Position numbers and translations under genes: made by a program. Positions 27,878-40,100 of a DNA stretch of 64,000 nucleotides are shown in pieces. The notes beneath the pieces were generated by a model that ran no database searches, was not told the origin of the DNA, and was given only the letters and a program-made list of their open reading frames with translations. Source of the DNA: Prunella strophiata (taxonomy: Eukaryota > Chordata > Aves > Passeriformes > Prunellidae); assembly GCA_036583965.1 (NCBI GenBank), contig JAZBQD010000027.1, forward strand, positions 3,800,687 to 3,864,686. The letters run 5' to 3'. The number at the start of each line of letters is the position of its first letter. Position 1 is the first letter of the stretch.

Positions 27878-28150
27878 CTGTGTAACACACACTGCTGAAA
27901 GGGGCCCAAAGGTGTCCAGAGCTGGCAGTCCTGGAATTTCCTGCACTGCATTTCCATTTCTGCACTGGGGCAGCTGTCCAAAGCTGGGGATCCTGGAATT
28001 TCCTGCCCTGTATTTCCATTTCTGCACTGGGGCAGGTGTCCAAAGCTGGCAATCCTGGAGTTCCCTGCACTGCATTTTCATTTCTGCACTGAACTCATCC
28101 TGCAGGAAACAGCACAAGGAAAAGGCAACATTTTCTACTGAAATTCCCTG
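27878..28150 (-). repeat. exon-like cassette copy A with triplicated 62-66 bp unit
   Basis: Three tandem units lie at 27901-27966, 27967-28028 and 28029-28090 (66, 62 and 62 bp), each ending in CATTTCTGCACT. Flanks on both sides (ACTGCTGAAA at 27891-27900 and a tail through 28150) recur in copy B at 28843-28975, which has one unit. On the minus strand a strong pyrimidine tract ends in CAG| at 28100, and CAG|GTATTG lies at 27878. The interval between, 27878-28099, is 222 bp and open in one frame. This could be a duplicated exon or simply a locally duplicated repeat. The encoded peptide (tryptophan- and glutamine-rich) is not recognised. Confidence 0.6.
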
Positions 28151-28702
28151 TTCCCAAGAGATGAACAGAAGGCACTGCCCTGCTCAGTGCTGCAGGCAGG
28201 GCCAGTGAGCCATTGACAACAGGATGAGGACAGTGGCCTTCAGAAAAAGCCACCAAGGCACAGAGTCTTGAACCATTTATAGATTTTCACCAAAGAAATG
28301 GCCCTTTGCACTTCCCCATGGCCCTTCTTACAAGGGCTCTCATGGAAAGCCAGAGCACATTTCAATAGAAGAGCACACTAAAAAGGATTAACATTGCACA
28401 CTTTGATGAAGAATCTCCTATTTCTAATCTTCATTTAGTGCCACAGTGATTGAATTCCTCCCCTGTGCAGCGTGGGGCTGGCAGAGCTCTGGAATCCTCT
28501 GTGTTTCCTGCAGCTCCCACTGCTCTGATCTCCTCAGGTTCCCTTGCAGCTTGATTAGGTCCTGCTGGGTGTGTGTCAGACCTCCTCAGCAGAGCTGCAC
28601 CTGGGCATTTGATCACAGCTGTAAGAAACACCCAACAAAGCCACAGCACGCAGGGAACAGACTTGTTTGGGTTCCTGTTGCTGTAGTTACCATGTCTAAA
28701 GG
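28151..28702. other. spacer between the two cassette copies
   Basis: Unique-looking sequence separating copies A and B. Short frames on both strands (28431-28649 minus, 28446-28775 plus) overlap and are not supported as genes. Confidence 0.5.
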
Positions 28703-28723
28703 AAAAAAAAAAAAAAAAAAAAA
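28703..28723 (+). repeat. poly(A) tract, 21 bases
   Basis: An uninterrupted run of 21 A residues preceded by GG and followed by GAAAACC. It lies about 120 bp before cassette copy B. No retroposon body was identified upstream. Confidence 0.9.
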
Positions 28724-28842
28724 GAAAACCATGGGAAAGGCTGGCTGGAGTTTAGCAGGATGTGCCATTGCTTAAAAGAGACTTCATTGTAAGGATGAAA
28801 GTGGATGTGTGAGCCCCCAGTGATTGCACCAGGCTGAGAGGC

Positions 28843-28975
28843 ACTGCTGAAAGGGGCAGCTGTCCAAAGCTGGGCATCCTGGAGTTTCCTGCACTGCATT
28901 TCCATTTCTGCATTGAGTTCATTCTGCAGGAAAGAGCACAAGGAAAAGAAAACGTTTTCTACTGAAAATTTCCTG
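28843..28975 (-). repeat. exon-like cassette copy B with a single unit
   Basis: The sequence ACTGCTGAAAGGGGCAGCTG opens the copy and matches the unit starts of copy A, followed by one unit ending CATTTCTGCATT and the shared tail (CTGCAGGAAAGAGCACAAGG and onward). On the minus strand TTTTCCTTGTGCTCTTTCCT is followed by GCAG|, a strong acceptor-like site with the putative exon starting at 28923. No convincing donor follows in this copy. It is immediately followed on the plus strand by a CR1 fragment at 28985. Confidence 0.6.
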
Positions 28976-28984
28976 CCTTTTAAT

Positions 28985-29096
28985 GGAATCACAGCATGGT
29001 TTGGGTTGGCAGGGAATGAAGATAACCCAGTTCCACCCCCCTGCCATGAGCAGGGACACGAAACCAGGCTGCTCCAAGCTCCATCCAAGCTGGCCA
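28985..29096 (-). mobile_element. CR1 LINE 3' fragment, antisense
   Basis: The plus strand reads AATCACAGCATGGTTTGGG, then TTGGCAGGGAATGAAGATAA, CCACCCCCCTGCCATGAGCA, GGGACACGAAACCAGGCTGC and TCCAAGCTCCATCCAAGCTG. This is the reverse complement of the avian CR1 3' end (usual sense: '...tgcccatggcagggggttgga...cccaaaccattctgtgatt'). The homology stops near 29096, so the copy is truncated. It abuts cassette copy B. Confidence 0.92.
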
Positions 29097-31199
29097 AGCT
29101 TCTCTCTAGCATGGGACCAAGGATGTGCTGTCTTCAGACTTGTCCTTAAGGTTTTCCAGCTCTTTGGATTCCCTTGGGAGTTAGAGGATGGGAACAGGCA
29201 GCCACACAGAACAACTCACCCCGCTCCTTTCAGCACTGAGGAGCTTTGGGGAGACCCTGCTCTCTCTTCACTAAATAGCCTTGGCAGCTCATTTAGACTA
29301 AAATATGAGGTGAGACACCTCCCCCTGAGGAGCCCTGGCCAGCCCACAGCTCATCAGCAGGGGCCAAATCCTGCCCCAGGCTGTTCTGCCTTGCTCCCAG
29401 GGCACTGTGGCTCCAGGGAGCTGCTGTTCAGTTTCTCTGGCAGCAGGAATGCTGTTTGCACTCCACCCATGCAGCTTCAATAGTCAAGGATTGATTCTTC
29501 CTCTCTAATTCGACATTTAAATTTCTTCTTCATGCAGTAAAGTTTCGTGCTTGAACCTTGTGCCTTTTTAGGAGCTGACACAACACTAGATTGTGTCTGA
29601 AATCACAGGAAATAGAGTTGGGAGCAATGCTTTTCCTGCACCAACTATACCTAGAATTATAGAGATGCTATCAGCATTAGAATATGATCACTGCTCAGAG
29701 TCCTGAATAACAGAGCCATACAAAAGCTTTGGGACTGAATCCCCATGGGAGGCTGGGGGCAGCTCAGCTGGGATGTGCAGGATTGTAGCTTCCCTGCTTT
29801 AAAAATATATGTTCTTTTCAAATTTCTCTGGTTTTCAGAGTCATAAATTACTTTCAGGCCTTTGTAACATTAAAATTGTTACCTGAAGACCAGGAATGAT
29901 TTACTGAAGAATAAAAAGAAGTCCCTCTCCATGACATGAGCCTCTGTAAATATCTTAGATGCAATTCCATAAAGGTAGATGGCATCATTTCAATTTTGCT
30001 CTGCTCAAGTGGCAGTAGCCCAGCAGAGTGAACAAAAGGCAGGAGGCAGGATGTCTTAGAAATAAATCCAATTAAATTTCTGTATGTGGATTGATTGTGT
30101 TTTATTTGCCCAGACATAAACCAGATTCTAGATAATCAAAGCTTTGGCTTGTTGGAATATATTTGATTATTCCCAACAAGTTGTTTTGAGGGAGGCACAG
30201 TGTGCATGAGCTGGTTTCATAAACCATTTTGCTTCCCTCCCAAGCCAAGCTGGAGTAAATAGGGAAGAAAATTCAGTCCTGCTGAAAGGTGTTTTGTTAA
30301 GATTATCTGTCCTGCAGCACTCTGTGCCTGCTGCTCAGGGACACCAGGGTACCACAAACAGTGAGGTTCAGGTTAGGAAGCCTCTATTATTTCAATAATC
30401 AGTACCTTTGATATCTAATATTAAAAAAAAAAAAATAGCAAATGTTCTCAGGGGGAACACCAAGGTGAAGTTCTGGGCTTTGCTGTTGCTTTTTCTCACT
30501 TTCTGGTTTAACACTTTGCAGTTATAGACTTGCTTTAGGTAAGAGAGTCCCATTGGAGCTGAAATCAGAACAGTTTTTGTGGTGGGAGGAGATTGGCAAA
30601 GCTGGAAATGCAGTTCTGGTACTCAGCTCTGAATCATGTGTGATGGTCAGAATGGGCAGATCATAAAGATCTTAATTTCCAGATGGGTTTGTAGGATGTC
30701 TTTGGTGATGACAGCTGATTAGCAGGATCACACTGATTGACACCAACCTAACTGCTGTTTCATGAATAAATTTCCTGAGGTTTTTAACCCTATTTCTTCT
30801 GAAGGTCAGTCTTGGTTTTAATGTAACTTTGCAAGAAATCTTGGCACAGCTGTTACCTACTTCCCAAGCCTCACTTTTTCCCCCACCCTTATCTCCTCTG
30901 TCTCTCCTTGCCAAAAATATTCACCTTTTCTGAGTGCTACCATTTTTCCTGGAAAATACACAGGGCACTCTCACTTTGGAAATCATCCCTTTTAATGGTA
31001 TTTTAATGTTGTCCCTATATTTCTCCCCTTCAAGCACAGAGCAAAAGTCCTTCACTGTTTAGTGACAAAGCTGTGAGCTTTCCCTGGGTGCTGAGTAAAT
31101 AAACTCATAAATAAACACAACAGGCTCATTAGTGGGGGCTGTCAGCTGTCAGTAATGGCTGAGAGTTGCAGCTTTGTATATAAAAACCTACTTTATTAA
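29097..31199. other. non-coding DNA, no supported gene
   Basis: The 166-codon plus-strand frame at 28983-29483 begins inside the CR1 fragment and is not a gene. A 12-bp inverted repeat with one bulge lies at 30148-30180 and a short A run at about 30423-30436. Nothing else is supported. Confidence 0.5.
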
Positions 31200-31462
31200 G
31201 CAAGGGTGAGTTAGGATGCAAGGGCTATTCCCTGGGCTGCTTAAAAAGTGCCAGGACACCTTTAGCTTCCAGCTGGAAGAACCACCAGAGAGTAGCAGGA
31301 GGAATCTCAGTTTAAACACCTCCTTTGAAGGTCAGCACCTCTAACAGAGCAGCAGAAGAACATTGCAGTGTCAGCATTGGTTATGAGCCCAGGGCCTGAT
31401 GCAGGGCTCAAAACCATGACCTTCTACACCAGAGGCAAGAATGTTACCAACTGAGCCCATCT
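31200..31462 (-). mobile_element. ancient tRNA-headed SINE
   Basis: On the minus strand the head at 31462-31388 reads GGGCTCAGTTGGTAACATT, then GCCTCTGGTGTAGAAGGTCA, then TGGTTTTGAGCCC. This contains A-box-like (GGCTCAGTTGGT) and B-box-like (GGTTTTGAGCC) polymerase III promoter motifs of a tRNA. The body then reads AGAGGTGCTGACCTTCAAAG, GAGGTGTTTAAACTGAG, and further on GGTGTCCTGGCACTTTTTAA. These match in order the central domain I recall from ancient vertebrate SINEs ('aggtgctgtctttcagatgagatgttaaac...gaggtcctg...'). The copy is diverged and inactive. Which named family it belongs to was not determined. Confidence 0.6.
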
Positions 31463-34400
31463 GACATTAATTAAACCCTCATTAAAAAGGAGGGCTCTTT
31501 TCCTGGGCTGAAATGTGATTTCCTCTGCAAGGTTTTGTCATGCATATTTTATTAGGAATTTTAGCATGTGGGCTAAGGACCCTGTTCTGATCTTTTGGAA
31601 TCACTGCACATGGCATATGTTTCATGCAGATGGGAAACAAAAAAGGGAGAGCAATATCCATATTCATTTGTTCTGGTGTGTAGGATAGGTGGCTGTGGAA
31701 TGACATCCAGGAGCAGAGAAAGGGAGAAGTTTAGGATCTATTACCACATGGGAAATATTCCACAGGGCACAAACACACAAACTGCAAGATTTAAGTTACA
31801 TGTGAGACCTCAGGATTATCCAGAGGTTGAAAATCACCTGGCAAGAGAGTCTGGGAAAAGTCCCAAGCCCATTTGGTTTATTCTCACGAGCTCCTTGGGG
31901 AAGCACAGTCACTCCCAGGCCTGTTTTGCCTGCAGTGTACAAAAAACCCCCAAACATTTCCTCCTTTAAACCAGCCAAGGCTTACAGCAAGTACAGGAAA
32001 ACAGCAAGGGAGAGTTCAGTGTTAACAGTGTCTTCATTGGTAACATTATCTGAATGATTTATCAGAAGTACTGAGGCTCTTCCCAATCTGGTGCTGTTTG
32101 GGTACTTTATAGGAGCTGGATGCCTGGGCTAGTCTTAGTTTTGCCATTAATTCTGTATGTAACCCAATTTCTCCATCAGTAAGAAAGGGGATTGAAACAA
32201 ATCCATGCCATGTAGTGCTTTAGAGCTCCTGCCCAACATTCCAGGACTGCAGTGCAGCCCAGTGGAGCAGCCTTCCCTCCTGCTTTGGCAGCAGGCACAG
32301 GATTCCAGTCACTGACTCCGACCCGGCTGAGCCACGGGAATTCCTCCCAGCAGAGGCCAGCACTTCTCCCAGCTCTGCTCAGTGTTTGCTTAGCTGGGAG
32401 CTGGCTGAGAAGAAAGCTCTCATGACTCTGATATTTGGGTGTCTGAAGCACCTGTCTGAAGTACAGCAGCCCTGAATAAATGCAAAATCAAATTTCACTC
32501 TCTCAGATAATAATCCCTTTCACAGCACTGACCTCATCAATCTGTCTTTTGCTCAATTTTTTTTTTTTAAACACATTGCCCCTCCTAATCACAGCTTTTC
32601 AGTTTCAGATACTTTTATATTTTCCTCCCTTTTAATGACACACTTTCAATTCTTTCTTTCTAGCAGGTAATGTGCAGCCAAACCTGTGCTCCTGTCTCTT
32701 TTTCTGAGAAGACAAGATTCATCACTCAGGATTTCTTGACCCTCTGAGGAAAGAAGCTGATCTTTCTTCCTTGCTCAGTGGGAATCCCTAATGCCAAGAC
32801 ACACTTCACTGGGAAATCAATACAAATAAAAAGCAGTGAAATGTCTTTGTTGAGAAGCAACCCCTTGCATTGCTGGGGAGCTGGTGCAGAGGGCACATCC
32901 CAATCTGCAGCCTAAGTGAGCAAGGAGCAGCACCATTGATTCAGAGTCCATCTTCCTCCCCACCCTCCCCTGCACATTGATTCTGCCCAGTTCCCCCTCT
33001 CAGCTTGTCCCCTTTGGTCAATTGATTCATCATCAATATTACTCACCAAAGACAGCTGCAATTAAACAGACATTAGGTGACTTCCCCTCTCATGGAATAG
33101 CTCTGAGCTCAATCACACACCCAACATATTGTAACCAATATCCAGACAAGAAAGTGCTGTAAATTCAGCACCTGCTGCAAAGCCCTGAGAAGCTGAATGG
33201 TTGGACACTTTGTTAAGCACTGACTTTCCTCATCTTGCACCTCTGTGCTATTGACAGCTCACCCCTGAGCTGCTGGGACTGAGATGTGTCTGTACCTCAG
33301 AGCAGCCCACAGGAATTGTCTGAAAATGTAAAGGGGCTGGTTCATATAGAGACAGAAATGTGTTTTATTGATCAGAGCAAGGAGAATATCCATGGGAAAA
33401 TTTAAAATCTGTGAGAGGGCTGGCTGTAAACTGGTGACATCAGCCCCTTAGCTGCTGTATCTTGAGCAGGGCAGCATTAGCTGGCTAAGACTCCTCAGAT
33501 CTCCTTGTTTCATTTGGTGGCCTTCCCCTGGTCCTGTCCTATGGTGCTGCTCAAGTCTGAGCAAGATTTACTTGCCTTTCTTCCCCCAAACCCTGTGAGT
33601 TTCCTCAGTGGGCTCTGAGCAGCTCAGCCCCAGGGTGATGTAGTGCTCTGTGAAGGGAGGTCCCACATTGCATTTCCATAGAAATAAGGACAATATCTCA
33701 AGCCTTGCCTTTGCATTAATTCTTATGCAGATTATAAAATGCCACGTTTTACCCTCTGCCCACTGTCAGATTGAGGTATTTTACCTTTACCTGGGTGCCA
33801 ACACCTATGGCAGGTGAGGGCAGTGGAGGAGGAGACTTGTTTTGTTCTTGGAGTGTATCTGGTGTTCCACAGGTGGTTCAGGGTAAAAGCTAAACCAGCA
33901 TTCCTCTGTAGGAGCTCAAACTGAGCCTGTTTTACTGAAGGGAGAGTGGGATTTATCTCTTAAACCATGTCATCAATTGATACTAAAATACTTGAGTAAA
34001 CCCAGAGAAATAGAAAGAAAAAAAATATAGATGAGAAGCAGTAGAGAGACTTGTCACTATCATAGTCTGGTGAAAGTTTCCTTCCTGTATGCATTCATCA
34101 TCCAAAGACTCACTGCTTTTATAAATTTCCTGCCTGGCAAGTTTTCCATGCCCAGATTTCTAAGAGGGCTGAAGCCCTAGAACATACATTTAGTGCCTGC
34201 TGACAGGTCCCTAATTATGGTTTGATTAATCACAGCAGTGCCTGCACCTGGCTGTGCAAAACATCTTCATTTCTGCTCTGTGACCCGTGCAGGGTCTGGG
34301 GATGAGTGTGGAGCACCCAGCTTGCTTTGCCTCCTGCTCCTGCCCTGGCCACCAGGAATTCTTCCTCTTTTGTGGGAGCAGCAGCTTCTTCCTTTGCTGG

Positions 34401-36043
34401 TGCTTCTGGAGAGGCTGGGAGCTTTTCTCAGAGTCCAAAAGGGCTAAAACCTGCTTGTATTAACAGCTGGTTTTTACACACCCTGCCTTCCACAGCAATG
34501 GATTCCCATCAGCCCCAGTGGCATCAGTGGAAATGTTCACAGGATTTCCCCTGGATATGGGGAAATTTTCTTTTGAAAACAATAAAAAACACCAGGAAAC
34601 CTCCTAGATCTGGAATTCCTGCAGCCTTAGAGGGGTGCACAGAACTGTGACTGTGAAGGGTTTTCATTTCTGAGCAAATGCAAGAGATGTTCTCCCTCTT
34701 GCCTTATTTTGGAAAATTCTTCAGGGACCATTAGGGCCAAACCAGGCTCTTTTCTAGGATGCAGATCAGGGTGGTTTGCACAGGACTCAGCTCAATGCCC
34801 TGAATAAGGAGAAGGAATTCATGAGGAGAACATGAAACCCCAAGGCACCTCCTACTGGGAAATACAAAGAGCACAGAGAATCCACTGAACTGACTCTCTT
34901 GGGAAGGGACTCAAAGGAGAGGTTATAGCTTTCTGCAGAGCATCCTTTTTTTCATTTTTCTGAGAAAGATTGAAAAATGAGACACACTTGGAAGTGATCC
35001 AGACAGAACTGAGAAAAAAATTCTTTTTTATGCCACTGAGATGAAAAGGCCCAACTGAAACTGCTTTTAGTGAGGGATGGGAGCAAAACACATCAGCTTT
35101 CACCTAAAGGTTGAGGATTTGCTGTTCAATTTCCTAACCAAAATCTGGAGGAAACAAATTTGGTGTAGATCAAACCAATGTAGATCTTGAAGTTTTTCAC
35201 CCTGAAATGAAAACCAGGAAATCACTTAATCCAATACAAAACACTCTCTCTGACCTTGGAAAGGAATGTTTTCTGATCAAGGTCCTGTAGAAGTAGCCAG
35301 GGAGATGGAAGGTTTGAGCAAACAGGAGGAGCTGTGCCATCTGCCTTTTTCTCCTACATTTTTGAGACCCAGTCTCTTCCTGCTCTGAGGAATAAATGTC
35401 ATTCTGCATGTCTGCTCTTAGAGGCACAGCCTAGCATGGTTCTTATTGGTACTGACATTTCTAGGAGTGGTTCTGGAGCCCTTCTTTTGACTCAGGTGCA
35501 CCCTAAATATTTCCTTTCCCCTCTCCCACTCAAGAATCCCATGACAAAAAAAATTCTTTTAAAACACAAATTCAAATATCCATGGAATTACACTCACCAG
35601 CTCTGCAGCTGGAAGAGTCTCAGTGCATCATCACCTTCATTTTGCAGGAATGAAGAGCAATCCTTCCAATAAAACTGGGAAGAATTGCATTTTCTTCCAA
35701 ACAACATGGCCTCTCATACTTCAGGAAAAGTATTTCTGAAGACAGCAAATAGCTCCATCCAACCCACCACTTCAAAAATAAAACAAAAAAACTTATTTTC
35801 TTGTGGGTTTCCTATTTTGGCCAGACAAAGGCACATTGTTCTTTGGAATCTGTGAAGGACAGAGGATGTGCTCTGTTCAACATGAGGCAGGGGTGCCAGG
35901 GCTGCCCCAGCTGTGTTGGTTGGACTGAAATAAAGGGTCAAATATTATGGAGAAGAGAGTTCACTAAAGCTTTTTAGCTTGTGTGTGAGAAGGAAGAGGC
36001 AGAAGAATAAAAGATAGTGCTGACAGTGCTGGCCTGGGAGAAA
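31463..36043. other. non-coding DNA, no supported gene
   Basis: No gene or transposon recognised. Frames are short and overlapping. GC content rises locally near 32220-32440 and 34240-34450 without CpG enrichment. Confidence 0.5.
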
Positions 36044-36400
36044 GGGAGGGAGCAGGGAGGGAGGAGAAATTAAGAAAATAATGGAGAAAAGCAGGAAGGG
36101 GGAGGGTGGAGGATATAAGAAATAAAGTGCTCGGTTTTGTGCAAGTTGCCCTTGAGCTGGCAGGGGGGTTAGGCTGGATGATGTGCAGAGAGATTTATGT
36201 GTGTGGGGTGAGCTTGGGAAGGCAGATTTGTGAGTCAGCACAGAGGGGATGTGGAACGAGGAGCCATGAGAGAAAAGAGAGAGAAAAGAGCCCAGCAAGG
36301 AGGAGGAAGGAGGGATGTCAGCAGAAGAGTCACCAGGGCTCACCAGGGAACAAAGAGCAGGAGGAGCTGGGGCATGGGGGGAGCAGCAGCATTTGGAAGT
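36000..36400 (+). repeat. purine-rich (GA-rich) low-complexity stretch
   Basis: The plus strand is dominated by G and A, with repeated AGGA, GAGAAA and GGGAGGG blocks. Several overlapping open frames on both strands (36106-36402 plus, 35945-36343 minus) follow from this skew and are not genes. The stretch contains a canonical G-quadruplex motif at 36044-36061. Confidence 0.7.
36044..36061 (+). other. canonical G-quadruplex motif
   Basis: GGGAGGGAGCAGGGAGGG: four runs of three G with loops of 1, 4 and 1 bases, well within the usual G3N1-7 rule. Short loops predict high stability. It lies in purine-rich DNA with no gene assigned nearby. Confidence 0.85.
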
Positions 36401-37136
36401 GAACCTGGGGGAAATGCAGGGCTGTAGTTATCACTGATTGGTTTTACAGGGTGTGGATTTGGGTGGGAGCTGGAATTCATGGATTGGTGTCCAGGAGCAT
36501 CCCTGAGGAAAGCTGTGCCTCCAGCAAACAGAGCACAGGGCAGGGATGGATACAAGCCAGGAGAAGACAGATTAAGGCATCTCCTCTCTTGGGGAGGCTT
36601 TCAGCTCTGCTGCCTGAGGGGCAGTGCCAGAGCCACCCCTTCTGATCCTCCTGCTCCTCAGGGAGCAGCACAGGCAGCAGTGCTGGAACCTGGGAATGGA
36701 GGAGACAGGGCCACCTAACCACAGCTGGCTCCCAGGCACAGGGATACCCTGATTCATTTGTCCTTTGCTGAGTTTCAGACAAGCTCTAAGAAGGTTTGAG
36801 AGCTCAGGCTATGAGGAGGTCATCCTGCTTGTGGAATCCTGTGTGAACTCAGCACAGTTATACAATGTTCAGGTCTGCACCCTGAGGATCATTTGCAAGT
36901 GACAATTGTGATGTGTGAATACCAGATAATGTCACTCCCTGATTCACTCCCTGCACCTGCTGCAAACAAACATGCAGAAATAGATTTTTTACTACACCCA
37001 TCTTTTGGAGAGAAAGATTTGAAGTGCCCCCTTGCCTGACTGAGAGAAGAAGATGGTTTCCAAGAGAACTCAGGGAGTTAAAAGGCGAGTTTTCAGGAGC
37101 ATCTTATCCTTCACGGGTTCCACCAGGGAAGGTACA

Positions 37137-37169
37137 TTTTTTTTTTTTTTTTTTTTTTTTCTTTTTTTT
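37137..37169 (+). repeat. poly(T) tract
   Basis: 24 T residues, one C, then 8 T residues. No SINE or LINE body could be tied to it. Confidence 0.9.
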
Positions 37170-40100
37170 GTGGAAAGTGAAAGCTGGGGAAGGCATTTTT
37201 TGGGCAACCTCATTGACAAGTCCTGACTTTAAGAGGTGCTGAGTGATGCAGCTGCTCCCCACGGTGTCAGAGCAGTTCATGGAAATGGTGGAAGTGGGGA
37301 CTGGATGCCTGGGAAGACAGACAAATCCCTGGGGCAGCTCTTCTTACCTTTAGGTACCTAAATACCTTTAACCACCTGGCTTGTGTTAATGTGGTCCATT
37401 AGGAATGGAATAATGGAATATTAGGCAGATATAGTAGGTAGGTAATCTGATTTTGGTTAGTGTCAGAAATCACAAAAAATCTGATTTCAGATCATGTCTT
37501 TTTTAGCTATTTTCAGCGCATCTTTTTCATTTGACTTTTATTTTTTAAGCTCCTGATTTTAGGCTGTTATTTTAAACTTCTCTCAGCTGGTGACTCTGAT
37601 TGCTTTTCAAACCTTCTATTTTCCAACCTTTGTACTCTTATGCATGAATCCAGGCCAAGTTCCCTCCTTCTGTTCACTTCCCAGTGTCTTGGAGCATTAA
37701 AGGAAGCAAAATGCAGTTTGGGGCTGCTGGGCTGGGAACCTTGGAAGACACCAAGATGAGGTTCTTTTGTTTCTTTTTTTAATTGGCTTTTCTACATTGG
37801 ATGAGCCACCATCCATGTGGATTGTTCCCTACCCCTCTACCTTGTTTTGCTGTGCACAATTAAAATAAAATGTGCACAGGATTTTTGCCTGCAAAGCAAA
37901 GGTGGATGCTGTCACATAACAAGAAGGAATTAAGAAAGGAGCAAATTTTACAGCTCTCCTGTGATCATTGTTCAAAGGAGAATTCTCATGATATGAGGGT
38001 GAAAATCTAATTGATGGCCTGATTCTCCATGGCTGTGCAGCCACCCTTCCCTTCTCTGCTTCTCATAAATGCTCTGTGCCTTCACCCCCACCCAGGCAAG
38101 AAAAATCCATGTGACCAGATAGGGAGACCTTTAAGAAAAGACCAATATTTGCATATCTATTATGGCTATACTCAGTGTTATACTTGTTTCATTAAAATTT
38201 CTATTTGGATAATATGTAAGGTCAATACTGTCACTGTTCTGGAAAATTCATTTATTTTAAAATTAAAGCTAAGCACAGCAAGTACAATTCTCCTCATGCC
38301 TCCCCTGAATAAACCCCCTGAGCTTGACAGGGTCAGTAAGAGGAAGCAGAATTGGGCCCAATGTGTTTAGAGATTTTAGGTCTGTGGGGGAGAAAAACAT
38401 GCTAATTACATGGATCCCAATTTTCTAGGTAAATCACTTTTTAGAGGTGCTCTGTGCTTCTTGATATTCAGGGGATGGTTATTATTTCAGCTGGGTGCCT
38501 ACTGAGGTCCATTAGCTTTTATACACCAGTTAAGGTTGTCAGTTGATGGGATTGAATCCACACAAAGAAATACCTGGGATTACTTAAAAATACAGTGTTT
38601 CCCCAAGGTTTCCAGCTTTTAAACCTCAAGCAGTCATTTTCACATGAATTTGTCTGTTGAGAAGGCTGGAGATGGGAATTCTTATCCCAGAAGAGGAAGG
38701 GGATCACTGCTCTTGAACTCAGGTGTCAGTGGGTTTCCTGGTCTGGTTTTGGGTTATTAACATTTTTTAGGGCCTGTGCCTTGTCTGGATTTAGTATTTC
38801 CAGAGTTTGGGTGCTTTTTTTGTGGTCATTTTCTGCTCACAACTATTGTTTAACAATCCTTCAAATGGCATCTGGTTCAGTTCTCAGAAATCAGGGAAGT
38901 AGAAGAAATGATCTAGGACAGCTACTCTGGAAGTCACCTTCAGAGCCTTACAATAATATATTAAAAGCAAAACCTATTTTCAACATCCACAAGGGAAATC
39001 GTGTATTAAGGTGGATCTGTTTCAATTTCAACATTTCTGGTGTAAAATCATGGCTTTTTAAAGGCTTCATTTTGTATACAGGAAACTTGTCTGTATCTAC
39101 TGAGTGCTACAGAAATCACAAACCTGGCTGTTAAATGATCATGTTTTTTAAATAGCCACAAGCTGGTTACCTTCACTTTCACCCTTAAGGCTTGGAAGCA
39201 TCAGATGGTGTCTGTTACCCTTTTCCAAGGTGTCAGTGGTCTCTCCTGTGTCAGATGAGCTTTAATCCCTGTCCCAGATGTGCAGAGCACAAAGAGCAGG
39301 ATCTCAGGCAATAATCTCCATGTCAGTCTCCACAGACAGAGACAAGACTTCACCCACCCAGGGGAGAAAGGGCCTTTCTTGTCAGCAAAGGTTTTTCCTC
39401 TGGCAGAAAAGGAGTATTTGCATTAATGCTTACAGTGCATGGTCCATTCTCCAGGTCTGTTTCTGAAAATTAATTTAATTTATAGATGAGAGCCTGGGTG
39501 AGGTGAAAGGCTGCAACAAAGCAATGTCTAAACTCACCTTTTTCATTCAGCTCCAGATCCTGTGCAGGGTGCTGGGAGTAGGATAAAGTTATTGTTTTAT
39601 AGGAGACTTGGATCCCAAAGGTGGGATTCATCCCACTGAATTTAAGCATGTAGAAATTAGCTGTAGGTACCCTTCAGAGTTATGAGAAAGAATTGATTTC
39701 TCCAGAGGGTGAATCAGTGGCAGAGGATTTTTTTTTCAGAGTCTGTGGCAACTTAACTTTTAGACACCCAGAGTTAGGCCATGGGAAACCCACATTGCCT
39801 GAAAGAAACCTTGACTGGAGGGAAAACAGGAACTGAAGAATCTCAAATCCACAGCTTGACTGCTGGACTGTTTCCCTTATTAAATCCCTGAGCTATTAAT
39901 GATCTATTAATGACAGATGTGCAAGTAGCTTCATGCATGATGTTATTCTGGGGATCCTGGGCATGCAGAAGGTTTGCAATGAGTAACCCATGGTGGTTTC
40001 AGCTGCTACACTCAGAAAAGCCACCAGGACAGTGCTCAGCAGCCTGGGGATGTTCTGCAGGGAAGCCCAAAGCAGCAGAAACTTGCACCCTGCCAGTTTT

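Noticed and set aside
31388..31462. Functional tRNA gene
   Set aside because: Box-like motifs are present, but the acceptor and anticodon stems do not form a proper cloverleaf and the sequence continues into a SINE body.
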